Below are positions 16,260 to 22,936 of a DNA stretch of 27,386 nucleotides, piece by piece (positions within the stretch are counted from its first letter, which is position 1; each line of letters starts with the position of its first letter). The stretch comes from a virus. The translations under genes were made by a program, and so were the position numbers. The notes beneath the pieces were generated by a model. That model saw nothing but the letters and a program-made list of their open reading frames with translations, made no database searches and was not told where the DNA came from. Where the stretch lies: positions 1 to 27,386 of IMG/VR virus record IMGVR_UViG_3300021197_000412; one strand, given 5' to 3'.

Positions 16260-17482
16260 TATACTTCATACCTTGCTGTTCTGTAGTTCAGTTCACAGTG
16301 AACAATACCATGCCATCCTGATAATTTATTCTTAACTACATTCAAATGTCGTTGGGTATCTTCTTCTTCCTGCCCTTCAACAGGTGGGTTCTTTGCTATA
16401 AGAATCATTAGGTCAGCTTCAGCAGCCTTACCTGTACGTGACCCTTCCATCATAGCCTGATTCAATACTACTTTATTCTCTGCATCAGCAGATAGCTGTG
16501 ACATATAAAAGATAGCACAACTATGTTGCTTGGCTATCTGTCGTGCATGTATAGCATTAGCCTTGAGTGCTTCATCGGGTCTGGCAAAGCCACCTGCCTT
16601 AGAAAACTTATCACCCATGTCTAGTATAACTATGTCTGGTTTGTAAGACTTACAGAGACTTTCTACCCAAGACATATCCCTACCAGTAGCATCTTTAACT
16701 TTTATGTTTTCACTTATGGGTGAGTATATATCTCTTGCTCTTGTTGGGTTAGCCTTAATCTCATGCATGTTCATACCTGTAGCTGCTGTTAAGTATCTAG
16801 CACCTACACGATGTGGACCTTCTTCATTACATAGTATGATACACTTAGCACCCTGCTGTGCAAAACCATTTGGTCCTGCAACTAAACTGGCATGAAAGGA
16901 TGTCTTACCTGTATTGGGTCTAGCACCAACCTCAATCAAGTGTCCTTCATTTACACCTTCTAACTTACGTGTAAGGGTTGGTATGTTAAATGTCCACCTT
17001 GCTTCAAGATCATTCTTAGCAAGTAGTGTTTCAATATCCATGTCATCCCATTCAATATTTAAGTCAGGTGTAAAGTCATCACCATACTGTTCTATTATAT
17101 TACGTATGGGTTCTAGGTTTGACATCGTACCATTTACCATTTCAAACCCAAGGTTAGCTACGTCTTCTCCTACTACCTGTTGGAATAACTTAGACAACAC
17201 TTCCTGTGCTACGTCATTACCCATAGGTGATTCTTTCTTTATCTGATTAAACAAAGAAGAGTATGCTTGTTTCTGTGCTGTCGTTAACTGAGCATTGTTA
17301 GACATAAAGAGTGCCTCAATCTCAGCAGGTGTCACAGTACGTTCATACCTTTCCATTGCTAGATCTATAGACTTCTTAATCTTACGTACATCCTTACTGA
17401 ACAAACGATCTGGACATTTTGCCCCTCTGTGATCGTCATAGAAACCTCTGTCCATAAGGCTACGTATTAATGATAGTTCCAT
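16259..17482 (-). CDS. Replicative DNA helicase (DnaB/T7 gp4 helicase-type)
   Basis: This is a 407-aa RecA-fold helicase. Walker A is GARPNTGKT (186-194, K193), E220/E221 follow in the CNEEG position of the catalytic glutamate, Walker B is DIVILDMGD (283-291), and FYMSQLS is the helicase motif with the sensor Gln. The N-terminal 160 residues are a helical domain, not a primase. It unwinds the fork 5' to 3' as a hexamer. Its first 23 bases overlap the end of the primase gene, so the two activities that T7 fuses in gp4 are here made as two coupled proteins. Confidence 0.94.
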   Translation of the reverse strand: MELSLIRSLMDRGFYDDHRGAKCPDRLFSKDVRKIKKSIDLAMERYERTVTPAEIEALFMSNNAQLTTAQKQAYSSLFNQIKKESPMGNDVAQEVLSKLFQQVVGEDVANLGFEMVNGTMSNLEPIRNIIEQYGDDFTPDLNIEWDDMDIETLLAKNDLEARWTFNIPTLTRKLEGVNEGHLIEVGARPNTGKTSFHASLVAGPNGFAQQGAKCIILCNEEGPHRVGARYLTAATGMNMHEIKANPTRARDIYSPISENIKVKDATGRDMSWVESLCKSYKPDIVILDMGDKFSKAGGFARPDEALKANAIHARQIAKQHSCAIFYMSQLSADAENKVVLNQAMMEGSRTGKAAEADLMILIAKNPPVEGQEEEDTQRHLNVVKNKLSGWHGIVHCELNYRTARYEV

Positions 17483-18242
17483 GCTGTACTCCTAGTGTTG
17501 TTAATCTTTCAATGTCGTTAGGGTCTTTATACTTTAAGTCATCTTTTAGTTTTAAAGCATGTACATTATTTACATGCCCTCTTAGTTCTTTTGTAAACTG
17601 TAACGTCTTTGGTAGTGCGTCAGGGTCAAGAGCTACAATGGCTGTTGAGAACTGTGATAAGAACCTCTTGTGTCCTTCGGATAGGGATGTACCCAACACA
17701 GCGACCCCGACATATACATCACCACCTACAATAGCAGCACTTATACAGTCCTCAACAACTACAGCAACATTACCATTACCAAAACTGTAAGGCAAGTCAC
17801 TTTTACCATATCGTTTCCATTTTGGTAGTCTATGTGTGATACTTCTGCCACTAGCATCAACCATCACACCCGACTTAACCACAGGAAATACGACACGATT
17901 CTCCTTTACATCATACAATAAACCCAACTCATCTGGATCTAAGCTCCATTGAGAACAGAACGATTGTATAGCTACATTATCTTTTACTAACCATTCAGGT
18001 TTGCTAAAGGTTATACAACTATCTTCTGTTGTACTACTAATAGATTTACGTATGTCTTCACTATCTAACTGTACTTGTTTCTTTCCAGATAAGTTACAAC
18101 TATTACTATAACAATTCCATAATATCATTCCCATGTTATTGGTCACTGTAAATGTTTTATACCTGTTACATGATGGACAATTCATTCTCTTAGTCTCACC
18201 ATTTACAAGTGATAAATCATTTATAATATTATTTATATTCAT
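17460..18242 (-). CDS. DNA primase (T7 gp4 primase-type, zinc and TOPRIM)
   Basis: This is a 260-aa primase. The N-terminal zinc-binding region has C22-x2-C25 (NCPSC) and C44-x4-C49 (CYSNSC), which recognises the priming sequence. The TOPRIM catalytic core follows: VVVEDCISA with E164, then VALDPDA with D206 and D208. RVVFPV (116-121) is the strand before the core seen in T7-like primases. The length is about that of the gp4 primase half alone. Its ATG overlaps the integrase stop by four bases, and its end overlaps the helicase start. Confidence 0.93.
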   Translation of the reverse strand: MNINNIINDLSLVNGETKRMNCPSCNRYKTFTVTNNMGMILWNCYSNSCNLSGKKQVQLDSEDIRKSISSTTEDSCITFSKPEWLVKDNVAIQSFCSQWSLDPDELGLLYDVKENRVVFPVVKSGVMVDASGRSITHRLPKWKRYGKSDLPYSFGNGNVAVVVEDCISAAIVGGDVYVGVAVLGTSLSEGHKRFLSQFSTAIVALDPDALPKTLQFTKELRGHVNNVHALKLKDDLKYKDPNDIERLTTLGVQHGTIINT

Positions 18243-19351
18243 AATGAATCACTTTCTGTGTTACTGCTTATAGCAGATTGTAAACTATTGGATCTCTGTG
18301 TCAATGCATTATTTGCACTATCGTATGTATGTTTCATGTATGGTTGCACAGAAGACACATGTGTATGCCCAGTTACAGACATTACTTGTAGAACTGGTAC
18401 TCCTGCGTCCACCATTTGTGTTACTCCTGTCCTTCTCAAGTCCATTAATCGTAGTGTCTCAGGTAGCCTAGCCTCACGCATGATAGCCCTTCCATTTTTA
18501 GATAGACGAGCTAAAGTATATGGGCTGAACACACCCTGTATGGGGCTAGGATGAGGTGCTACGTACCTTTGAAAGCCAAAGTCTTTGTGTTGTTCACGTA
18601 ACATGTCTATTAAGTCCTCTGATATGGGTAGAAATACCTCTGCTCTACGCTTACTTTGTTCAAGGTGTAGACGACAAGTATCCCAGTGTATGTTATCCCA
18701 TTCTAGTGTTCTCATATCTCCTAATCGTTGACACCATTCGTATGCCATCTGTATGATTAGACCTATGTTTCTACTAGAAAAGTCAGCATATGCTACATCC
18801 AAAAAAGTTTTTACATTGTCTTCTGTCCAGACAACTGTTCTCTTTTTAGATGCCTTACGTTTGATACTAGAGAATGGATTAAGTATAGCTTGCTCCATGT
18901 CAATGGCATAGTTAAATACTCTTGATGCACAGGTAGCTACATGGTTAGCATAACTTACACCCTGACCTAACCAAGTTTCGTAAGCACCCTTGGCTAGTTT
19001 AGTAGTGATGTTTTTATATTTAACTGTTGCAAATTTATCACACACTACATCTAGAAAGTATTTGTAATCCACTTTAGTTTTATCACGTAACATACTGTAA
19101 TCATTAGATAAATAATAATAATCAACCAAGTCTTTGAATGTACTTTTATTTGTGATCACTAATACCTGTGACTGTATGTCACGCCAGTTATCAATGGCTT
19201 CATTATCTTTACGTACAAGTCTACGCACCTGTTGCAGGTCAGTGCCAAAAGATTTTCTGGTCACTACACCTGCCTCAACTAAATGCTTAGGTGGATTAAA
19301 ACGATAATCACCATTGTCTTGTTTAACTACATATCTTGGTAGTTTATTCAT
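18239..19351 (-). CDS. Tyrosine recombinase (phage integrase) with variant box II
   Basis: This is a 370-aa integrase-type enzyme. An N-terminal SAM-like DNA-binding domain (about 68-150) is followed by the catalytic domain. Likely catalytic residues are R209 (CQRLGD), K234 in the beta hairpin (EQSKRR), R306 in MDLRRT, H329 in TGHTH, and nucleophile Y338 in QPYMKH, nine residues after the His. The box II position, normally His (HDLR), is Met303. It lies inside the leftward operon, coupled by four-base overlaps to DUF932-like and primase genes. No attP with a tRNA match was recognised beside it. It could integrate the phage or resolve genome multimers. Confidence 0.93.
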   Translation of the reverse strand: MNKLPRYVVKQDNGDYRFNPPKHLVEAGVVTRKSFGTDLQQVRRLVRKDNEAIDNWRDIQSQVLVITNKSTFKDLVDYYYLSNDYSMLRDKTKVDYKYFLDVVCDKFATVKYKNITTKLAKGAYETWLGQGVSYANHVATCASRVFNYAIDMEQAILNPFSSIKRKASKKRTVVWTEDNVKTFLDVAYADFSSRNIGLIIQMAYEWCQRLGDMRTLEWDNIHWDTCRLHLEQSKRRAEVFLPISEDLIDMLREQHKDFGFQRYVAPHPSPIQGVFSPYTLARLSKNGRAIMREARLPETLRLMDLRRTGVTQMVDAGVPVLQVMSVTGHTHVSSVQPYMKHTYDSANNALTQRSNSLQSAISSNTESDSL

Positions 19352-20190
19352 GCTGCCTCAAGAAACTGTGGTGTGCTGATCCACTTGGATACCTCTTGCT
19401 CACGTGAGAACATGCTAACAGCTACGGTATCATTACCTGTATTACGTAGGCTGAATCCATTACGCTCGTCAGCATAGGACGCATAGTTAGTGAACGCACT
19501 ATACAATGCAAACTTATTGTGTCCTCTGACTCCTGCCTCTTGCATATACAACTCATACATCTTCTTAGACTTACGCTCTGACTTGATAATCTCATCCAAC
19601 AATGTTGGTACACTTACGTATGTCAAGTCAGTGTCTGCCCATAGTTGTAACTTCTGACCCTGCATATCAAAGTCGGTCTTAGCTTTGGTCAACTCATGCT
19701 GAAAGCCTGACAGTGTGAAGCCTGATGTATTCTTCTTACGCACCTTGTCATAATCACCAGTGATCATACCATTCGTGCAGAAGAAATCTATAGCACCAAA
19801 CCATGTAGCAGGTGAAGCAGTACCATCTATACCATGCACAGCTATCAATCTCTGTGATATTTCTGTGTCATGTTTCTTTGTACGAATAGTTGTCTTGATC
19901 TTCGGTAGTGTGACATCAAGCATAGTCCATCCATTGTTACGTGCTGACTTAAAGTGTACATTGGCATCCTCTAGGTCAGATGCAGGTAGGTCATTGGACA
20001 TTACATCCCATACACTACGATAGAAATCACCATGACTTCTAGCTGTAGCTCCTTCACCTATGATTGCAATAGGCTCACCTGTCTGCGTGTTGATGACATA
20101 CTTCTTATCTGCAACTTTGGTAGGCTCAAACTCTACATCAAAGTCTAGGTCATATGGTACGTCTAGTTCTTTTGTTAAATCAAATGGCAT
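19348..20190 (-). CDS. DUF932-like phage protein
   Basis: This is a 280-aa protein resembling the DUF932 family found in phages and plasmids. Typical features are an early GEP(I)AIIGEG-type segment with YRSVWDV, the central ISQRLIAVHGIDGTASP, and FGAIDFFCTNGMI (a conserved CTNGM core). The C-terminal half is helical (LLDEIIKSERKSKKMYELYM). The biochemical role of this family is not settled; genes of this type usually lie in early or replication modules, as here. GGAG lies about 13 bases before ATG. It overlaps the integrase gene by four bases. Confidence 0.78.
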   Translation of the reverse strand: MPFDLTKELDVPYDLDFDVEFEPTKVADKKYVINTQTGEPIAIIGEGATARSHGDFYRSVWDVMSNDLPASDLEDANVHFKSARNNGWTMLDVTLPKIKTTIRTKKHDTEISQRLIAVHGIDGTASPATWFGAIDFFCTNGMITGDYDKVRKKNTSGFTLSGFQHELTKAKTDFDMQGQKLQLWADTDLTYVSVPTLLDEIIKSERKSKKMYELYMQEAGVRGHNKFALYSAFTNYASYADERNGFSLRNTGNDTVAVSMFSREQEVSKWISTPQFLEAA

Positions 20191-20208
20191 TATATATTCT
20201 CCTTTATA

Positions 20209-20442
20209 TTAATATTCTGTTCTAACTGTAAGACTCACATTAACTCTATTATATGGGTCTCGTTCTGTGGCAAACTTCATTAGTTCATACAATTCACCTA
20301 GATCATAAACACTTGCCTCAGATACGTGTACTTTCTCAGTCACTATAGGGGTCTTTAACTTTTTATGCTTACCTGTTTTCGGGTTGTACTCTGAGTCTTT
20401 AGTGTGAACTGTCCACATTTTTACATCATTATAACATATCAT
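20209..20442 (-). CDS. 77-aa hypothetical protein
   Basis: This is a small soluble protein with no recognised family. It has a basic middle (NPKTGKHKKLKTP) and a helical segment (VYDLGELYELMKFATERD). The start is set at 20442 because the preceding gene stops at 20444 and GGAG lies ten bases upstream; a start 12 codons earlier (20478) would overlap that gene without a ribosome site. It is the last small gene before DUF932. Confidence 0.65.
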   Translation of the reverse strand: MICYNDVKMWTVHTKDSEYNPKTGKHKKLKTPIVTEKVHVSEASVYDLGELYELMKFATERDPYNRVNVSLTVRTEY

Positions 20443-20443
20443 C

Positions 20444-20641
20444 TTATCTATTCTCCAAATCACTACTGGAAAACACATGTATACCAGCTTCTGAGTCGTT
20501 CTCCGCTTGTAGTTTTACTTCAAGAGCTTCATCATAGGTATCCCAACAGTTTCCATCTTCACCTTCAACAACTCCATTGTGTTCATCCAAAACTTCGTAG
20601 ACAACATGTGTAATTTCTGTTTGATTTACTGTGTATTTCAT
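20444..20641 (-). CDS. 65-aa acidic hypothetical protein
   Basis: This is a small acidic protein (MKYTVNQTEITHVVYEVLDEHN...). AAAGGAG is placed seven bases before the ATG at 20641. Another ATG two codons upstream is only one base from the ribosome site, so the inner one is chosen. No domain recognised. Confidence 0.65.
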   Translation of the reverse strand: MKYTVNQTEITHVVYEVLDEHNGVVEGEDGNCWDTYDEALEVKLQAENDSEAGIHVFSSSDLENR

Positions 20642-20738
20642 ATTCATTCTCCTTTGTTATGGCAACTGTGCCTTTGTTATATCACTACTTGATGATACAA
20701 GATAGCAATAAATTTCTTTTGTTATATCTGTGTGGCTA
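20642..20738 (-). promoter_or_regulatory. Intergenic leader with three ATAACAAA(A/G)G copies
   Basis: In this 97-base gap the - strand shows ATATAACAAAAG, ATATAACAAAGG and CATAACAAAGGAG; the last is the ribosome site of the 65-aa gene. TATAAC resembles the -10 of the two strong promoters in this operon, but no good -35 is at the right distance. It may hold a weak promoter or just a duplicated leader. Confidence 0.3.
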
Positions 20739-20963
20739 CTATGCAACAGCTTGCAACCACTCAGGCATAGCTCTGTTCTTGTTCCACCTAGCAAAGCCCA
20801 TCTTGTCACGCTTATAGAACGCACGATTTACTTTTTCTGTTGATTCTTCTGACAGGTTAGTAAAGGTAATTGTCATTTCATCAGCATCCCACACCCATTC
20901 ATACGTAACATCTGTGTCGTGGGTTGCTCTATAGATAGCACGTAGTAGTTCTGATTTAGTCAT
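20739..20963 (-). CDS. 74-aa hypothetical protein
   Basis: This is a small protein with pattern MTKSELLRAIYRATHDTD, then a beta-like stretch (YEWVWDADEMTITFTNL) and a basic, Trp-containing end. No family recognised. A GAGGAG site lies before its ATG, inside the end of the 49-aa gene that overlaps it by eight bases. Confidence 0.65.
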   Translation of the reverse strand: MTKSELLRAIYRATHDTDVTYEWVWDADEMTITFTNLSEESTEKVNRAFYKRDKMGFARWNKNRAMPEWLQAVA

Positions 20964-21105
20964 CTTTCATCTCCTCTACTATTGCATCCGATCCTAAGTG
21001 TTCAAGTATTCTACTATTTGATCCTACTTGTATTACTGCTTCGTCAGGATCAGTAGCTTCTACTTCTTCTTCATAGGTAAACATTACTCTATATGTTTTA
21101 GTCAT
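20956..21105 (-). CDS. 49-aa acidic hypothetical protein
   Basis: This is a short gene with ATG at 21105 and TAA at 20958-20956. GAGGAG lies eight bases upstream. It overlaps both neighbours by eight bases. The product starts MTKTYRVMFTYEEEVEA and contains DPDEAVIQV, a pattern of small phage proteins with a beta-beta-alpha look. The same eight-base overlap on both sides suggests it belongs to a coupled chain. Confidence 0.7.
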   Translation of the reverse strand: MTKTYRVMFTYEEEVEATDPDEAVIQVGSNSRILEHLGSDAIVEEMKDD

Positions 21106-21286
21106 CTTGATACTCCTCTTTTAGTTGTTCTAATACATGTATAGCTGTATGAATATGTCCTGTGCCACGATCTCTTATCTTCGTAGATAGCACAGAGATT
21201 ATATTATCAATAGCTGTTATGTCTTGTAAACGTATACGCTCAATCTGATCGTGTAAATTGTTTGAATATTCCATATCTGTTTCCAT
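21098..21286 (-). CDS. 62-aa hypothetical protein, helical
   Basis: This is an acidic, helix-rich protein (LHDQIERIRLQDITAIDNII, then HTAIHVLEQLKEEYQDD). AAGGA lies seven bases before the first ATG. No family recognised. It is part of the coupled block of small early genes. Confidence 0.65.
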   Translation of the reverse strand: METDMEYSNNLHDQIERIRLQDITAIDNIISVLSTKIRDRGTGHIHTAIHVLEQLKEEYQDD

Positions 21287-21295
21287 ATCTTATCC

Positions 21296-21532
21296 TTACA
21301 TTATTACTGGTGGTGTACTGTGTATGTAGTCATAGCCTTTATATTCTTCTGACTCAAAGTCCTTGGAATATAGCAAGTCTATCTTTGCGTCTGGCTTCAT
21401 GTAGTATGTCAGATAAAAAGCAAAGTCAACTGCACTCTTCCAATCATGTACATCTGGGTACGTATCGTCACACTCTACTAGTTCTTCTTGACCATCTACC
21501 AGTAGTCCTATCTCATATCTATGTACTGTCAA
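21296..21532 (-). CDS. 78-aa hypothetical protein
   Basis: This is an acidic, aromatic-rich protein (MTVHRYEIGLLVDGQEELVE..., VDFAFYLTYYMKPDAKIDLLY). A beta-strand start and central helix are suggested. No family recognised. A GAGGAG site lies eight bases before its ATG, inside the end of the 58-aa gene, which it overlaps by 14 bases. Confidence 0.65.
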   Translation of the reverse strand: MTVHRYEIGLLVDGQEELVECDDTYPDVHDWKSAVDFAFYLTYYMKPDAKIDLLYSKDFESEEYKGYDYIHSTPPVIM

Positions 21533-21695
21533 CTTTTATCTCCTCAAATGTAATCTTATCTGACAACTTGCCAGACTCTTTGTACTGTCCTGCGGCATAG
21601 TCTGCCCAGTTAGCTACGTATCTATATATTTCATAAGGTGACCCACTGTCAATGAGTATGTCCTCACTTTTAAATCTGATGTTGTACTTTGGCAT
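21519..21695 (-). CDS. 58-aa hypothetical protein
   Basis: This is a short gene from ATG 21695 to TAG 21519. The product starts MPKYNIRFKSEDILID and contains YRYVANWADYAAGQYKES. No family recognised. Its ATG follows the stop of the 30-aa membrane peptide without any gap (TAGATG), so it is probably translated by re-initiation; AGGA lies in the end of the upstream gene. Confidence 0.7.
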   Translation of the reverse strand: MPKYNIRFKSEDILIDSGSPYEIYRYVANWADYAAGQYKESGKLSDKITFEEIKVDST

Positions 21696-21788
21696 CTATC
21701 CTGTTAGCCCATAGGTTATGAGCATGAATGAGTATGCTATGGCACAAAGCGCAATGACACCCAGTAAGTCTTTGATATTATTGTACAT
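21696..21788 (-). CDS. 30-aa single-span membrane micropeptide
   Basis: ATG is at 21788 and TAG at 21698-21696. After the polar start MYNNIKD come about 20 hydrophobic residues (LLGVIALCAIAYSFMLI) and a short tail TYGLTG: one membrane span. It overlaps the upstream gene by 11 bases and abuts the next. GAGGG lies about nine bases upstream. It is one of three membrane micropeptides in this stretch; the role is unknown. Confidence 0.65.
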   Translation of the reverse strand: MYNNIKDLLGVIALCAIAYSFMLITYGLTG

Positions 21789-22008
21789 TATTCATGCCCT
21801 CATGTATAAACCTCTTGACTATATTTAATTGCTGTCTCATAGACTCCTTGTCTATACTACTGTCCTTACTGTGTTGTAGTACCTCTTGTATATCAGATAG
21901 CATACCCATTGCAACCATTGATGCACCTACCATTTTTGTGTAGCTGTCATCTATAAGGTCTTGAACGGCTTGCTTAGTCATACCATACATTTGTGTATCA
22001 TTACTCAT
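21778..22008 (-). CDS. 76-aa hypothetical helical protein
   Basis: This is a Met-rich, helix-forming protein (TKQAVQDLIDDSYTKMVGASMVAMGMLSDIQEVLQHS...). GGAGAAAAG precedes its ATG. No family recognised. A 7-bp hairpin stands in its leader, separating it from the 59-aa gene upstream. Confidence 0.65.
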   Translation of the reverse strand: MSNDTQMYGMTKQAVQDLIDDSYTKMVGASMVAMGMLSDIQEVLQHSKDSSIDKESMRQQLNIVKRFIHEGMNNVQ

Positions 22009-22026
22009 ATCTTTTCTCCATTGGTT

Positions 22027-22053
22027 GCTATCCCCACACTACATGAGGATAGC
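22027..22053 (-). promoter_or_regulatory. Hairpin in the leader of the 76-aa gene
   Basis: Perfect 7-bp arms GCTATCC (22027-22033) and GGATAGC (22047-22053) enclose a 13-base loop. There is no T tract, so it is more likely an RNA-stabilising or processing site between two cistrons than a terminator. Confidence 0.45.
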
Positions 22054-22065
22054 TATGTTAAAGAC

Positions 22066-22245
22066 TTAGGCTGACAGTCTAGCAAACTTGCCGTTAATTC
22101 TGTGACCTTCGTTTTTGATTAACCAAGTATGGTATCCTGCGTTTACATAGATACGCCCATTAGATGTGTTACGTCCACATAAATCTCTGATGTTTACGCC
22201 TTTGATTACTAATGGTGTGCCGTGTTGTATAAGTGTCTTTTTCAT
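22066..22245 (-). CDS. 59-aa basic hypothetical protein
   Basis: This is a short gene from ATG 22245 to TAA 22066, with CAGGAG nine bases upstream. The product is basic (MKKTLIQHGTPLVIKGVNIR..., GYHTWLIKNEGHRINGKFARL) and looks like a small beta-rich nucleic-acid-binding fold, but no family is recognised. It is the first gene after the strong promoter at 22289-22318, so it is probably highly expressed early. Confidence 0.75.
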   Translation of the reverse strand: MKKTLIQHGTPLVIKGVNIRDLCGRNTSNGRIYVNAGYHTWLIKNEGHRINGKFARLSA

Positions 22246-22278
22246 TGTGTTAGTCTCCTGTTTAAAGTTATTGTTAAA

Positions 22279-22290
22279 GTGTACACTAGT
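22279..22290 (-). promoter_or_regulatory. Palindromes at the start site of the 22.3-kb promoter
   Basis: GTGTACAC (22279-22286) is a perfect 8-bp palindrome lying at the predicted transcription start, and it runs into a second palindrome ACTAGT (22285-22290) next to the -10. A repressor bound here would block the promoter. The operator role is an inference. Confidence 0.35.
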
Positions 22291-22318
22291 TATATTACTA
22301 ATGCGGTTATCCTGTCAA
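22289..22318 (-). promoter_or_regulatory. Strong sigma70-type promoter inside the early block
   Basis: On the - strand, TTGACA (22318-22313), an 18-bp spacer and TATAAC (22294-22289) followed by TAG. The -35 covers the stop codon of the 46-aa gene. It shares the TATAACTAG core with the promoter at 13602-13630. The expected start is near 22282, about 37 bases before the ATG of the 59-aa gene. Confidence 0.7.
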
Positions 22319-22455
22319 GCAATTCTTTTTAATTTGCTGACAAAATTCTTTTGGTGTGACATATTTCTCAGCCTAACTTTATGCTTACGTTCTACATCAC
22401 GTTGGTATTTCCAGTGGTTTTTATAATTACTCTTCTTTACTTTCACGTATTGCAC
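22315..22455 (-). CDS. 46-aa very basic protein with GTG start
   Basis: This gene starts at GTG 22455, seven bases after a perfect AAGGAG, and ends TGA at 22317-22315; a second in-frame GTG lies at 22446. It overlaps the ArfA-like gene by 29 bases. The product is unusually basic (VKVKKSNYKNHWKYQRDVERKHK, then RLRN...KLKRIA) and probably binds RNA or DNA. No family recognised. The strong ribosome site decides the start. Confidence 0.65.
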   Translation of the reverse strand: MQYVKVKKSNYKNHWKYQRDVERKHKVRLRNMSHQKNFVSKLKRIA

Positions 22456-22582
22456 GTTTATTCTCCTTACTTCTATTGACCTTCACACCCTTACCCTTCT
22501 TAGGTGGTACTGTCTGGGGTGACTGTCTATCCTGTAGCATTGCCTTTGCCACAGGGTTGCGTATGCCTGTCTTGTATTTCAT
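22427..22582 (-). CDS. ArfA-like ribosome-rescue factor candidate
   Basis: This is a 51-aa basic protein. The stretch NPVAKAMLQD, a V five residues further on, then PPKKGKG, matches the core of alternative ribosome-rescue factor A: Escherichia coli ArfA has A.ALLHD...RV....KKGKG with the same order and nearly the same spacing. ArfA enters the empty mRNA channel of stalled ribosomes through its basic tail and recruits release factor 2. Here the tail is basic then acidic (NRSKENKRAIRESKEE). The start at 22582 is chosen because its ATG overlaps the stop of the 24-aa peptide (ATGA), allowing coupled translation; an upstream ATG at 22675 would read through that peptide and the end of the 59-aa gene in another frame. 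Assignment is by eye. Confidence 0.6.
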   Translation of the reverse strand: MKYKTGIRNPVAKAMLQDRQSPQTVPPKKGKGVKVNRSKENKRAIRESKEE

Positions 22583-22653
22583 ACTAACATAAGCCAACCA
22601 ACTATGGCTGAGGTATATATTAGCGTGAGTCCTGCTATGTAATAATAAAACAT
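22579..22653 (-). CDS. 24-aa membrane micropeptide
   Basis: ATG 22653 overlaps the stop of the upstream gene (TAATG), and TGA 22581-22579 overlaps the next ATG (ATGA). AAGG lies eight bases upstream. The product is almost entirely hydrophobic and aromatic (MFYYYIAGLTLI...GWLMLV), enough for one membrane span. Overlap at both ends with real genes argues that it is translated, though at this length chance cannot be excluded. Confidence 0.5.
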   Translation of the reverse strand: MFYYYIAGLTLIYTSAIVGWLMLV

Positions 22654-22832
22654 TATATCTGCCTTGGTCTAACATTAAAGGTAAAGCCCTTTGATCTCAG
22701 TAGACCTTCCAATGTTTCTGTTATGATTTTTGTGCCATGTACCTGTGTAAAAAATGTACTGGTCTCACAGTCAGGGTATAGTCTATCATTACCCCAAACT
22801 TTTTTTTCTATTACAAACAATTCTTTTTCCAT
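22653..22832 (-). CDS. 59-aa hypothetical protein
   Basis: This is a short gene from ATG 22832 (GAGGGA about seven bases upstream) to TAA 22655-22653. The product begins MEKELFVIEKKVWGND, contains one Cys and ends in a basic segment NVRPRQI. No family recognised. An A8 run within its codons 8-11 could allow slippage but the frame is intact. Confidence 0.65.
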   Translation of the reverse strand: MEKELFVIEKKVWGNDRLYPDCETSTFFTQVHGTKIITETLEGLLRSKGFTFNVRPRQI

Positions 22833-22849
22833 TGTGTTTCCCTCTGTTG

Positions 22850-22936
22850 CTATACATATAATACTATAGGTATCATTATCAATGTCAAGATAATTATGTT
22901 TATTAATGCAAAAATTATCATATTGTTGTTATCCAT
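22850..22936 (-). CDS. 28-aa membrane micropeptide
   Basis: ATG 22936 follows the stop of the 208-aa gene with no gap (TAAATG), and TAG lies at 22852-22850. The product is MDNNN followed by about 20 residues made almost only of I, L, M, V, F and A (IIFALINIIILTLIMIPIVL): one membrane span with a polar N-terminus. Probably translated by re-initiation. Confidence 0.55.
   Translation of the reverse strand: MDNNNMIIFALINIIILTLIMIPIVLYV
22861..22888 (-). promoter_or_regulatory. Possible promoter before the 59-aa gene
   Basis: TTGACA (22888-22883), a 16-bp spacer and TAGTAT (22866-22861) on the - strand. The -35 is perfect and the -10 matches four of six. It lies inside the coding sequence of the 28-aa membrane peptide, so the match may be chance in AT-rich DNA. 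Confidence 0.3.

Noticed and set aside
18180-19400. attP beside the integrase gene
   Set aside because: Both flanks are coding with four-base overlaps, and no tRNA-gene 3' end was recognised, so no attachment site can be supported here.
22583-22675. N-terminal extension of the ArfA-like protein to an ATG at 22675
   Set aside because: It would overlap the ends of two better-supported genes in other frames; the ATGA junction at 22579-22582 explains the shorter start.
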